From NCBI GenBank assembly GCA_030427865.1, contig JAUICK010000017.1:1-57000 (forward strand): 57,000 nucleotides of DNA, written 5' to 3'. Made by a program: the position numbers and the translations under genes. The notes beneath the pieces were generated by a model. It was not told the DNA's origin, searched no databases, and saw nothing but the letters and a program-made list of their open reading frames with translations. Origin of the DNA: Bacteroidia bacterium. Its GTDB lineage: Bacteria > Bacteroidota > Bacteroidia > Flavobacteriales > Flavobacteriaceae. Shown one piece after another: positions 16,028-24,932 of this stretch. Position 1 is the first letter of the stretch. Each line of letters opens with the position of its first letter.

Positions 16028-16991
16028 ATGAATTACAAACAATAAAATCTACCAATCTTGCTGCTAATCTTGCTGTTGTGTTATCAATATCATATTCAGG
16101 ATTCATTTCTGCAATATCTACAGAAATCACTTTTTTACACTCCAATAAAAAAGACAAAACCGCAAATGCAAATTGTGGTGAAAAACCGAGTGGAGAAGGA
16201 GCACTTACACCAGGAGCGTAAGCAGATGAAAACCCATCCAAATCTATGGTAATGTAGAGGTAATCTACTTTTTCTATAAATTGTGATAATTTGTTTTTTA
16301 AATCTTTGCTAAATGTTTCACATTCAAAATTCGTAACATATTCAACATTCAATTTTTTTGCAATTTCAAACAATTCTCTTGTGTTTGCTTGTTGTTGAAT
16401 ACCAATAACAAAATAATCTACATTCTTATTCTCCGATAAAATTTGATTGAAAGGTGTTCCTGAATTGGATTCAGTTTCAACAGTACGTAAATCAAAATGG
16501 GCATCAAAATTGACAATTCCAATTTTTTGTTTAGCAGTTTGTTGAAGTGCTTTTTTAATTCCGTTAAAATTAGCGTAAGCAATATCGTGTCCGCCACCAA
16601 TTGCTATAGGTAAAGTTTTATTTTGTATGATTTTAGCAATAGATTTTGAAAGTGCTTCTTGGCAATCTTCTAAATAATTATCCACACAAATAATGTTGCC
16701 AAAATCAATAATATTTTTATTTTTAAAATGAGTTGCTACTTTCCCTAATTGATTCCTAATGGCTTTTGGGCCATTTTTTGCGCCAACTCTTCCTTGATTT
16801 CTTTGTACACCTTCTTCGCAAATGTAGCCGATAATTCCAATGTCAATATTTTTATTGAGTTTTTTAGATGCAATTGTATCCACATTAATTTCTTGATACC
16901 AATATTGGTTTTCAAGTGTTGTTTTTCTCCCAGAATAATTTTCTAAACAACCACTTATATAATCTACTTTTAAATTTTCAAAGAAACTCAT
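16026..16991 (-). CDS. hutG: Formimidoylglutamase
   Basis: Arginase/ureohydrolase-fold enzyme (321 residues) that hydrolyses N-formimidoyl-glutamate to glutamate and formamide, the last hut step. The Mn-binding motifs are complete: PIAIGGGHDIAYANF, NFDAHFDLR and ITIDLDGFSSAYAPGVSAPS. ERGVQRN-like EEGVQRNQGRVGAKNGP near residue 58 is the substrate loop. It is the last gene of hutHUIG and starts 5 bases after the hutI stop. Its stop codon lies within the terminator of the convergent gene. Confidence 0.93.
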   Translation of the reverse strand: MSFFENLKVDYISGCLENYSGRKTTLENQYWYQEINVDTIASKKLNKNIDIGIIGYICEEGVQRNQGRVGAKNGPKAIRNQLGKVATHFKNKNIIDFGNIICVDNYLEDCQEALSKSIAKIIQNKTLPIAIGGGHDIAYANFNGIKKALQQTAKQKIGIVNFDAHFDLRTVETESNSGTPFNQILSENKNVDYFVIGIQQQANTRELFEIAKKLNVEYVTNFECETFSKDLKNKLSQFIEKVDYLYITIDLDGFSSAYAPGVSAPSPLGFSPQFAFAVLSFLLECKKVISVDIAEMNPEYDIDNTTARLAARLVDFIVCNS

Positions 16992-16996
16992 AATTG

Positions 16997-18238
16997 TTAT
17001 TTTTTCACTTCCTTTCCTTTTAAAAATACTTTTTCAATTTGATGATTTCCAAATGAATAGGGAATAAATCCGTAAGAATTGATTGGTTTTGTTAAGATCA
17101 AATTTGCCAATTTTCCTTTTGTTATAGAACCTACTTCGTTTTCTAAATTCATTGCATAAGCACCATTTATAGTTGTTGCGTTTATGGCTTCTGCTGGAGT
17201 CATTTTCATTTTAATGCAAGCAGTAGCAAGGACAAAATTCATATTTCCAGAAGGTGCAGAACCAGGATTGTAGTCTGTTGCTAACGCCAAAGGCAAACCA
17301 GAATCAATCATTTTTCTTGCAGGTGTGTAAGGAATTCCTAAAAAATAAGAACAGCTTGGTAATGCAACAGGCATCGTTTTAGTGTTTTTTAAAATCTCAA
17401 TATCATCACTATCCATTACTTCTAAATGGTCTACAGATAATGCCTTATTTTCTACCCCAATTTTTACACCACCAAGGGCATTGAATTGGTTTACGTGTAT
17501 TTTTCCTTGCAAGTCAAATTGCTGTCCAGCTTCTAAAATTCGTTTCGTATCATCGACCGAAAAATATCCTTTTTCACAAAAAATATCAATAAAATCAGCT
17601 AAATTTTCTTTAGCGATTTTTGGAAGTATTGTGTTAATGAGTAAATTTAAATATTCGTTTTTATTGTTTTTAAATTCATTCGGAATTGCGTGTGCTCCTA
17701 AAAAAGTAGCTTTAATAGGAATTGGGTATTTTTCTTTTAATTTTTTAATAACTCGAAGCATTTTTAATTCAGCATCTTCCGTTAATCCATAACCCGATTT
17801 TATTTCTACTGCTCCAGTTCCTAATTGAATAATTTCTTCTAAACGTACTTTGCTTTGTTGGTACAAATCGTCTTCCGAAGTTTCTTGTAGTTTCTTTGAG
17901 GAGTTTAAAATTCCGCCACCATTATTGGCAATTTCTTCGTAAGTCAGACCATTAATTCTATCCACAAATTCGCTTTCTCGATTTCCAGCATAGACAATAT
18001 GCGTATGAGAATCGCACCAAGAAGGTAGAATCATTTTTCCTGTAGCATCAATGGTCTCTGAAAAATGACCTTTTGGGCAATCTTTCATGAAACCATAATC
18101 AGAAATCAAGCCATTTTCAACTATTAAAAAAGCATTTTTTATGGTCGGTAGTGTTTTCATTTCTTTTCCAGAAACAAAAGCAATGTTTTTATCTCTAACT
18201 TGAATTAACTCTTTTATATTTTTAAAAAGTAACTTCAT
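16997..18238 (-). CDS. hutI: Imidazolonepropionase
   Basis: Amidohydrolase-fold enzyme (413 residues) that opens 4-imidazolone-5-propionate to formimidoylglutamate. Visible are the metal motif DSHTHIVYAGNRESEF (HxH), EIKSGYGLTEDAELKMLR, TFLGAHAIP, the DHLEVMDSDD segment and ALATDYNPGSAPSGNM, all typical of HutI. Its ATG shares a base with the hutU stop at 18238, so translation is coupled. Cytoplasmic. Confidence 0.95.
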   Translation of the reverse strand: MKLLFKNIKELIQVRDKNIAFVSGKEMKTLPTIKNAFLIVENGLISDYGFMKDCPKGHFSETIDATGKMILPSWCDSHTHIVYAGNRESEFVDRINGLTYEEIANNGGGILNSSKKLQETSEDDLYQQSKVRLEEIIQLGTGAVEIKSGYGLTEDAELKMLRVIKKLKEKYPIPIKATFLGAHAIPNEFKNNKNEYLNLLINTILPKIAKENLADFIDIFCEKGYFSVDDTKRILEAGQQFDLQGKIHVNQFNALGGVKIGVENKALSVDHLEVMDSDDIEILKNTKTMPVALPSCSYFLGIPYTPARKMIDSGLPLALATDYNPGSAPSGNMNFVLATACIKMKMTPAEAINATTINGAYAMNLENEVGSITKGKLANLILTKPINSYGFIPYSFGNHQIEKVFLKGKEVKK

Positions 18239-20235
18239 TAAAATAAATTATTCAATAATTTTTCTTCCACTAAATTAGGTAAAGTAATCTTTAAATTCGG
18301 TGTTCTTTCCATTTCTCTTTTAATGGCAAAAATGGCTTCGTCATTTCTTGCCCAACTTCTTCTTGCAATTCCGTTATTTACATCATAAAACAGCATATTC
18401 TTTAATTTTTCTTCAGCCTCTTTTGTTCCGTCTAATAACATTCCAAAACCACCATTAATTACTTCACCCCAACCAACACCACCACCATTATGGATGGAAA
18501 CCCAAGTTGCACCTCTAAAACTATCACCAATTACGTTATGAATTGCCATGTCTGCTGTAAATTTACTTCCATCGTAAATGTTAGCCGTTTCTCGAAAAGG
18601 CGAATCTGTGCCACTAACATCGTGATGATCTCTACCTAAAATTACTGCGCCAATTTCATTATTAGCAATTGCATCATTAAAAGCTTTCGCAATTTTTATT
18701 CTACCTTCTGCATCTGCATATAAAATCCTGGCTTTCGAACCTACTACCATTTTATTGGCTTTTGCATTTTTTATCCAAGTGATGTTGTCTTGCATTTGCA
18801 ATTGAATTTCCTCAGGAGCATTTTCCATAATTTCTTGCAAAACTTGGGCGGCAATTTCATCAGTTTTATCTAAATCTTCTTGTTTGCCTGATGCACAAAC
18901 CCAACGAAATGGACCAAAACCATAATCAAAACACATAGGTCCTAATATATCTTGCACATAAGAAGGGTATTTAAAATCGATATTGTTTTCTGCCATTATA
19001 GCTGCTCCCGCTCTTGACGCTTCTAATAAAAATGCATTTCCATAATCAAAAAAGTAGGTTCCTTTTTTGGTGTGGTTGTTTATTGAGTTTACTTGTCTTC
19101 TTAACGATTCTTGTACTTTTTCTTTGAATAATTCTGGATTTTCTTTGATTAAAATATTAGATTTATCAAAGGATAAATCAACAGGATAATATCCGCCAGT
19201 TAAAGGAATATGCAGCGAGGTTTGATCTGAACCAATATGAATAAAAATGTTTTCTTTATCAAAACGTTCCCAGACATCTACAATGTTTCCAATAAAGGCG
19301 ATGGAAACTATGTCTTTGTTTTTCTGCGCCTCCAAGGTTCGTTTTACTAAAACATCAATATCGTCAATTAAAACATCTACCCAGCCTTGTTGATGTCTTT
19401 TTTTAGCCGCTTTAGGATTGATTTCTGCACAAATCGTAATGCAACCTGCAATATTTCCAGCTTTGGGTTGTGCACCACTCATTCCGCCTAAACCCGCAGT
19501 TAAAAAGATTTTACCATTTGGATTTTCATTCTTTTTTAAAATTTTTCTGAAAGCGTTCATCACCGTAATTGTAGTTCCGTGTACAATTCCTTGTGGTCCA
19601 ATATACATAAAAGAACCCGCTGTCATTTGTCCATATTGAGAAACACCCAAAGCGTTCATTTTCTCCCAATCATTGGGTTTTGAGTAGTTTGGAATTACCA
19701 TTCCGTTGGTTACAACAACTCTTGGAGCGTTTTTCGAAGAAGGGAATAATCCCATTGGATGACCTGAATATAAATGCAGTGTTTGTTCATCTGTCATAGT
19801 TGCTAAATATTGCATTACCAATAGGTATTGTGCCCAATTTTGAAACACAGCTCCATTGCCACCGTAAGTAATCAATTCTTCTGGATGTTGTGCTACATCA
19901 GGATTTAAGTTGTTTTGAATCATTAGCATAATGGCTGCAGCTTGTGTTGAATTTGCAGGATACTCACTAATATTTCTTGCATAAATTTTGTAATCTGGTT
20001 TAAATCTAAACATATAAATTCTCCCAAATTCTTTTAATTCATTCGCAAATTCTTCTGATAGTACTTTGTGCCATTTTTTTGGAAAATAGCGCAACGCATT
20101 TTTTATCGCCAATTTTTTTTCTTCTAAAGATAAAATGTCCTTTCTTTTTGGTGCACTGTTTGCATTTTTTGGATATGTTTTCTTTGTTGGAAGTTCATTC
20201 GGAATTCCTTGTAAAATTTGTGCTGTAAAATTCAT
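18238..20235 (-). CDS. hutU: Urocanate hydratase
   Basis: 665 residues, NAD-dependent, converts urocanate to imidazolonepropionate. Diagnostic stretches are YGGNGAVFQNWAQYLLVMQY, LFPSSKNAPRVVVTNGMVIP, TAGLGGMSGAQPKAG (NAD site), YPSYVQDILGPMCFDYGFGP with the conserved active-site Cys, and HNGGGVGWGEVINGGFG. The length is above the common 550-560-residue HutU because of an N-terminal extension and internal insertions found in the Bacteroidetes type. It starts 8 bases after the hutH stop. Confidence 0.95.
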   Translation of the reverse strand: MNFTAQILQGIPNELPTKKTYPKNANSAPKRKDILSLEEKKLAIKNALRYFPKKWHKVLSEEFANELKEFGRIYMFRFKPDYKIYARNISEYPANSTQAAAIMLMIQNNLNPDVAQHPEELITYGGNGAVFQNWAQYLLVMQYLATMTDEQTLHLYSGHPMGLFPSSKNAPRVVVTNGMVIPNYSKPNDWEKMNALGVSQYGQMTAGSFMYIGPQGIVHGTTITVMNAFRKILKKNENPNGKIFLTAGLGGMSGAQPKAGNIAGCITICAEINPKAAKKRHQQGWVDVLIDDIDVLVKRTLEAQKNKDIVSIAFIGNIVDVWERFDKENIFIHIGSDQTSLHIPLTGGYYPVDLSFDKSNILIKENPELFKEKVQESLRRQVNSINNHTKKGTYFFDYGNAFLLEASRAGAAIMAENNIDFKYPSYVQDILGPMCFDYGFGPFRWVCASGKQEDLDKTDEIAAQVLQEIMENAPEEIQLQMQDNITWIKNAKANKMVVGSKARILYADAEGRIKIAKAFNDAIANNEIGAVILGRDHHDVSGTDSPFRETANIYDGSKFTADMAIHNVIGDSFRGATWVSIHNGGGVGWGEVINGGFGMLLDGTKEAEEKLKNMLFYDVNNGIARRSWARNDEAIFAIKREMERTPNLKITLPNLVEEKLLNNLF

Positions 20236-20243
20236 TTTCTTTT

Positions 20244-21737
20244 TTATTTTACAATTATTTGTTGTGTTTTTACCAATTGAATCATATGATTGATGTCATC
20301 TTTTAACAATCTGTCATCTTCCAATTTATCAACTTTTTTTCTGATGATTTTATAATTTTCTTCTATGATTTCAGAAAAAGTATTTGGTCTTCTAAATTCT
20401 AAAGATTGGGCAGCATAAAGTAGTTCAATAGCTAAGATTTTCTCTAAATTCTCTAAAATTTGATTCAATTTTCTTCCAGAAATACTACCCATAGAAACGT
20501 GATCTTCTTGTCCTAAAGAAGTTGGAATACTATCTGCAGAAGGCGGAAAACACAACGATTTATTTTCGGCAACCAAAGCAGCTGTAGTATATTGTGGAAT
20601 CATAAAACCAGAATTTAATCCACCACTTTTAGTTAATAATCTTGGTAAACCGTATTTGCCTTCTAATAATAAATAGCAACGTCTGTCTGCAATGTTTCCT
20701 AATTCTGATGTTGCAATAGAGCAGTAATCTAAAGCCATAGCTAAAGGTTGTCCATGAAAGTTTCCGCCAGAAATAGCTTCGGTTTCGCTTAAAATAATTG
20801 GGTTATCTGTTACCGAATTCATCTCTATTTCTGCCAATTCTTCTAAGTGATAAAAAGCATTTCTTGAAGCTCCGTGAACTTGAGGTATACAACGCATTGA
20901 ATATGGATCTTGGACTCTTTCGCAATCTTCGTGAGAAGTTATATTTTGTGAATTTTTAAAGAGCATTCGCATTCTTTTGGCAACGTGTAAGCTTCCTTTA
21001 AAAGGTCTAATTCTATGCAAAGTTTCTTTAAATGGTGAAGCGCTTCCTTTGTATCCCTCAATGCTCATAGCACCAGAAACATCAGCTAAATCCAATAAAT
21101 ATTTCATTTTAGAGAGCCCTAAAATGGTATGAGCTAAAATAAATTGTGTTCCGTTTATTAAGCCCAAACCTTCTTTTGCATGTAATTCTAAAGGCTTTAA
21201 GTTGTGTTTTTTTAGTATTTCTTTTGCAGGAATAATTTTGTCATCAATCCAAAAATCTCCTTCACCAATTAAAGGTAAAAAAAGATGAGATAATGGAGCC
21301 AAATCTCCAGAAGCACCTACAGAACCTTGTTTTGGAACAGTTGGTAATAAATCATTTTCAATAAAATAAATAATTCGCTCAATTAATTTTAGACGAACAC
21401 CAGAATATCCTTGACATAATGCGTGGACTTTACAAATCATCATGATTTTAGACAATTGCTTATCTATATTTTCGCCAACACCAACAGCATGAGTTATTAA
21501 AAGATTTTTTTGGAGTAGATTGGTTTCTTCTGGAGAAATTTGTACATCACATAGAGGTCCAAAACCAGTGTTTATACCATAAACAGCTTTATCTTTTTGT
21601 GTAATTGTATTAACTCTTTGTCTTGATGCAATGACCTTTTCTTTTGCAGTATTATTAATGATAGGTTTTAATTTATTATTAGCAATTTGTAAAACTTTCT
21701 CTAAGGTGAGATGATCTATACCGTAATTGAAAATCAT
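20244..21737 (-). CDS. hutH: Histidine ammonia-lyase
   Basis: 497 residues; deaminates L-histidine to urocanate. The MIO cofactor tripeptide is Ala142-Ser143-Gly144 in GSVGASGDLAPLSH. Also typical are YGINTGFGPLCDV (52-64), RVQDPYSMRCIPQVHG and SADSIPTSLGQEDHVSMG. It is the first gene of hutHUIG. A TAACTTTG element at 21767-21760 on the minus strand may be its -7 box. The LysR-type gene 80 bp away on the other strand is the likely regulator. Confidence 0.96.
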   Translation of the reverse strand: MIFNYGIDHLTLEKVLQIANNKLKPIINNTAKEKVIASRQRVNTITQKDKAVYGINTGFGPLCDVQISPEETNLLQKNLLITHAVGVGENIDKQLSKIMMICKVHALCQGYSGVRLKLIERIIYFIENDLLPTVPKQGSVGASGDLAPLSHLFLPLIGEGDFWIDDKIIPAKEILKKHNLKPLELHAKEGLGLINGTQFILAHTILGLSKMKYLLDLADVSGAMSIEGYKGSASPFKETLHRIRPFKGSLHVAKRMRMLFKNSQNITSHEDCERVQDPYSMRCIPQVHGASRNAFYHLEELAEIEMNSVTDNPIILSETEAISGGNFHGQPLAMALDYCSIATSELGNIADRRCYLLLEGKYGLPRLLTKSGGLNSGFMIPQYTTAALVAENKSLCFPPSADSIPTSLGQEDHVSMGSISGRKLNQILENLEKILAIELLYAAQSLEFRRPNTFSEIIEENYKIIRKKVDKLEDDRLLKDDINHMIQLVKTQQIIVK

Positions 21738-21759
21738 TGTGTGTTGAATTGTGTTTTTA

Positions 21760-21767
21760 CAAAGTTA
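21760..21767 (-). promoter_or_regulatory. Probable -7 element of the hutH promoter
   Basis: On the minus strand TAACTTTG (21767 to 21760) fits TAnnTTTG, 22 bases before the hutH ATG at 21737. No TTG box is visible at the usual distance, which would fit an activator-dependent promoter. Confidence 0.45.
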
Positions 21768-21802
21768 TCATTACTTTTGATACTTTTTAATATTATTTAT
21801 TG

Positions 21803-21814
21803 TATTAATTAATA
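21803..21814. promoter_or_regulatory. Perfect palindrome in hutH-lysR intergenic region, candidate LysR operator
   Basis: TATTAATTAATA (21803-21814) is a perfect 12-bp palindrome 4 bp before the lysR start and 36 bp upstream of the hutH -7 element. LysR-type regulators bind T-N11-A dyads in such divergent regions. Its AT-only composition lowers its weight. Confidence 0.35.
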
Positions 21815-21817
21815 ACT

Positions 21818-22696
21818 ATGGGTTATCGAATTGAAATGAGACATATTCGTTATTTTTTAGCAGTAGCTGAAGAATTGCATTTTAGAAAAGCAGCAGAAAA
21901 GTTGTTTATTTCTCAACCTGGTTTAAGTAGACAAATTAAATTTTTGGAAGAAGAATTGGATATTGTTTTGTTTGAAAGGCACAATAGAAAAGTAGTTTTA
22001 ACTAAAGTTGGTGAGTACTTACAACAAGAATTTACAACACAATTAAAATCTTTAAATAACACTTTAGAGAATGCAAAATTGTTGCAGAAAGGAAAAAAGG
22101 GGGAATTAAAAATTGGTTATGTTGGTTCTGCAATGCAAGATGTAATTCCAAATTTATTGCTAAATTTTGAAAAGAATACCCCAGATGTTTTATTTAACTT
22201 AAAAGAAATTGACAATCAAAAACAGATTGAGGATTTACTTTCTTTTGCCATAGATATTGGTTTTGTTCGCTTAGAAAGAGTTCCCAGAAATTTAGAAGTA
22301 AGAACTATTTTAAAGGAGAATTTTTGTTTGGTTTTGCCTAAAAACCATCAAATAAATAATAAAAACTTTAAGAGTTTAACACAGTTTAGAGAAGAACCTT
22401 TTATTCTTTTTGATGCCAATTATAGTGCATCTTATTATGAAAAAGTAATGCAAATTTTTGACGATTGTGGTTTTTCGCCATTAATTTCTCATAATACCAT
22501 TCATTCAAGTTCAATTTTTAAATTGGTAGAAAACAATTTTGGAGTTTCAATTGTACCAAAATCATTAGCAAAAAAAAGAGGTTATAAAATACAGTTTATT
22601 GAGTTAGATGAAATTTCGCAGAAAACCACACTTTCTTTAGTTTGGAATAAAAAGAACACCAATCCTATTTTAAGTAAGGTTTTAAAATTACGCTAA
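21818..22696 (+). CDS. LysR family transcriptional regulator (probable hut regulator)
   Basis: 292 residues. The N-terminal winged helix-turn-helix covers MRHIRYFLAVAEELHFRKAA and LFISQPGLSRQIKFLEEELD; the C-terminal periplasmic-binding-like effector domain covers about 95-290. The OxyR/CynR-type opening GYRIEMRHIRYFLA leaves two possible starts: ATG at 21818, or ATG at 21836 at the conserved M-RHIRYF; the second is the more usual length. Divergent from hutHUIG with an 80-bp gap, the classical layout for a LysR regulator and its target. The inducer (histidine or urocanate) is an inference. Confidence 0.88.
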   Translation: MGYRIEMRHIRYFLAVAEELHFRKAAEKLFISQPGLSRQIKFLEEELDIVLFERHNRKVVLTKVGEYLQQEFTTQLKSLNNTLENAKLLQKGKKGELKIGYVGSAMQDVIPNLLLNFEKNTPDVLFNLKEIDNQKQIEDLLSFAIDIGFVRLERVPRNLEVRTILKENFCLVLPKNHQINNKNFKSLTQFREEPFILFDANYSASYYEKVMQIFDDCGFSPLISHNTIHSSSIFKLVENNFGVSIVPKSLAKKRGYKIQFIELDEISQKTTLSLVWNKKNTNPILSKVLKLR

Positions 22697-22710
22697 ACTT
22701 TAAGCACAAA

Positions 22711-22736
22711 AAAACCCGAACAAAAGTTCGGGTTTT
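22711..22736. terminator. Bidirectional terminator between lysR and tRNA-Phe
   Basis: AAAACCCGAAC-AAAA-GTTCGGGTTTT is a perfect 11-bp hairpin flanked by A and T runs, able to end both the plus-strand lysR transcript and the minus-strand tRNA transcript. Confidence 0.8.
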
Positions 22737-22739
22737 AAG

Positions 22740-22812
22740 TGGTACCTCCAGGAATCGAACCAGGGACACAAGGATTTTCAGTCCTTTGCTCTACCAACTG
22801 AGCTAAGGTACC
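22740..22812 (-). tRNA. tRNA-Phe (GAA)
   Basis: Reading the minus strand, the 7-bp acceptor stem is GGTACCT/AGGTACC, followed by D-arm TAGCTCAGTTGGTAGAGCA, anticodon stem AAGGA/TCCTT with loop CTGAAAA (anticodon GAA), and T-arm CCTGGTTCGATTCCAGG. The discriminator base is A. The CCA end is not encoded. A terminator follows within 4 bases. Confidence 0.97.
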
Positions 22813-22882
22813 ATCGCCTTAGCGGATGCAAATATAAAATGTTTTTTTACATCTACTAAATAAATTTTAAAAAAATGTGTTG

Positions 22883-22890
22883 TATTTTTG
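22883..22890 (+). promoter_or_regulatory. -7 promoter element of the coaX operon
   Basis: TATTTTTG at 22883-22890, 21 bases before the coaX ATG, fits TAnnTTTG. Confidence 0.5.
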
Positions 22891-22911
22891 AGTCTTATTT
22901 TAAAATAGACA

Positions 22912-23640
22912 ATGAATTTAATTATAGATATAGGAAATACAAGAGTTAAAGTAGCTGTTTTTGAAGGTAATAGCATAGAATATTCTGCCTTTTTTGAAAA
23001 AAAAATATTAATATCAGAAATTAGAAAATTATTAAAAAAGTATATTATATCTAATGCTATTGTTTCTAATGTCTCTACAGTTAGTAAAAAAAAAATAGAA
23101 AGACTTAAAGAATTGGTAAATCTTACAATAATTTCTAAGACCACTCTAGTTCCATTTTTTAACCTTTATACTACTCCAGAAACTCTTGGAGTAGATAGAA
23201 TTGCATTGGTTGTTGGAGCTGTAACTCAGTTTCCTGGTAAGAATGTTTTAGTAATAGACACTGGTACTTGTATAACTTTTGATTTTGTAAACTCAAAAAA
23301 AGAGTATTTAGGAGGAGCAATATCTTTAGGAATAGACATGAGATTTAATTCTCTCAATAGATTTACTGCAAATTTACCTTTAGTCGAGAAAAAAGAGATT
23401 ACAGATTTTATAGGAAAGAATACAAAAGAAAGTATAAATTCTGGAGTTGTAAACGGTGTAATTCAGGAAATAGAGGGTGTTATTAATCAATATAAAAAGA
23501 AATATTTAGATTTAACAGTAGTTTTAACAGGAGGAGATACAAATTTCTTGTCAAAACAATTAAAAAGTAGCATATTTGCCAATCAAAATTTTCTCCTTGA
23601 AGGATTAAATGAAGTATTGATATTTAACAAAGATAAATGA
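22912..23640 (+). CDS. coaX: Type III pantothenate kinase
   Basis: 242 residues; phosphorylates pantothenate, the first step of CoA synthesis. ASKHA-fold motifs: LIIDIGNTRVKVAVFEGN (phosphate 1, residues 3-20), TLGVDRIALVVGA, VIDTGTCITFDFV (phosphate 2) and GGAISLGIDMRFNSL. Near the end VVLTGGDTNFL is the adenosine-binding segment. It lacks the P-loop of type I enzymes. Its TGA overlaps the next start (ATGA), so it heads the operon that runs to lptC and beyond. Confidence 0.94.
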   Translation: MNLIIDIGNTRVKVAVFEGNSIEYSAFFEKKILISEIRKLLKKYIISNAIVSNVSTVSKKKIERLKELVNLTIISKTTLVPFFNLYTTPETLGVDRIALVVGAVTQFPGKNVLVIDTGTCITFDFVNSKKEYLGGAISLGIDMRFNSLNRFTANLPLVEKKEITDFIGKNTKESINSGVVNGVIQEIEGVINQYKKKYLDLTVVLTGGDTNFLSKQLKSSIFANQNFLLEGLNEVLIFNKDK

Positions 23641-24917
23641 TTAGAAAAATTTTATTAGTTTCTTTACTAATAACCTCTCTTGCTTTAACAGCACAAAGAA
23701 CAAGTTCATCTCCTTATTCTTTTTTTGGTATAGGAGAAGAATTCAGTCCAGTTACAGTAGAACAGAGTGCCATGGGTGGTATTGGAGTGGCATTTAACCA
23801 TTATAAATATCTTAATTTTACAAACCCAGCAGCTTATTCAGATTTAAGGTATACAACTTATTCTTTTGGAATGTTAAATACCAATTTAACAATACAAAAT
23901 GGTAATATAAAACAAAATGGTAATTCTACAAGCTTAAGTTATTTTACGTTGGCTTTTCCAATAGGAAAAAAAGTTGGTATGTCTGTCGGAATTCAACCAG
24001 TATCTTCTGTGGGGTATTCACTTTCTAATTCTAATTCAGATAATACAGAAGCTTCTATTTTTTCTGGAGAAGGAGGTATTAGTAGGTTTTATGGAAGTAT
24101 AGGTGTTAAGATTTTTAAAGGTTTTTCTTTAGGAGTTGAAGGAGGTTTTAGCTTTGGAAATGTAGAGAATAGCATTACCAATCAAAGAGCAAATGTTAGT
24201 TTAGCCACAAAATATAATGAGACTACAAAAATTCGAGGAGGTTCTGTTACAGTGGGTACTCAATATCAAAAAGAATTAAAAAATGATTTAATAATTACTT
24301 CTGGAGCAACTGTAAAATTAGGAAATGATTTAAGAGTAACAGGTAATGAATATTTATATTCATTTTCTTTAAGTGTTCCAGTTAATGGTAGGTTCGAGAG
24401 AGATACTATATCTCAATCATCTATTAGCGGTAACTACAGATTGCCACTAAAGACTACAGTAGGTGCTGGTTTAGGTAAAATAGACAAATGGTATCTTGGG
24501 ATAGAATATGAAAATCAAGACGCAATAGAAACTACAGGTTTTTTAACTTCTACAAATGCAGCTTACAGATATGGTAAGTCAAATAGATTTTCTGTAGGAG
24601 GATTCTATTTGCCGAAAATAAATTCTATTTCAAGTTATTGGGATAGAGTTACTTATAGAGCTGGTTTGCGTTTCGAAAAAACAGGATTGTCTGTAGATGG
24701 GTCTAATTTAAATACTAATTTTACACCAGTTGATGACTTTGGCATATCTTTTGGTTTAGGTTTACCATTGAAACAATTATCTACAATAAATATGGGATTT
24801 GAGTTTGGAAAAAGAGGAACTACAAATAATAATTTAATACAAGAAAATTATTTTAATTTTAGATTAAGTTTATCTTTGACAGATGTAAATTGGTTCAAGA
24901 AAAGAAAGATTGATTAA
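23637..24917 (+). CDS. Outer membrane beta-barrel protein, OmpP1/FadL-like
   Basis: 426 residues with a signal peptide (1-19, cut after LTA). The mature part starts QRTSSSPYSFFGIGEEFSPV and has the alternating glycine/aromatic strand pattern of an outer-membrane barrel, for example MSVGIQPVSSVGYSLSNSNS and FSLGVEGGFSFGNVENSI, ending in NFRLSLSLTDVNWFKKRKID. It resembles the FadL-type barrels that follow coaX in Flavobacteriia. Substrate unknown. It overlaps coaX by 4 bp and is followed after 15 bases by a TPR protein. Confidence 0.75.
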   Translation: MIRKILLVSLLITSLALTAQRTSSSPYSFFGIGEEFSPVTVEQSAMGGIGVAFNHYKYLNFTNPAAYSDLRYTTYSFGMLNTNLTIQNGNIKQNGNSTSLSYFTLAFPIGKKVGMSVGIQPVSSVGYSLSNSNSDNTEASIFSGEGGISRFYGSIGVKIFKGFSLGVEGGFSFGNVENSITNQRANVSLATKYNETTKIRGGSVTVGTQYQKELKNDLIITSGATVKLGNDLRVTGNEYLYSFSLSVPVNGRFERDTISQSSISGNYRLPLKTTVGAGLGKIDKWYLGIEYENQDAIETTGFLTSTNAAYRYGKSNRFSVGGFYLPKINSISSYWDRVTYRAGLRFEKTGLSVDGSNLNTNFTPVDDFGISFGLGLPLKQLSTINMGFEFGKRGTTNNNLIQENYFNFRLSLSLTDVNWFKKRKID

Positions 24918-24932
24918 TAAAAAATAACAAAA

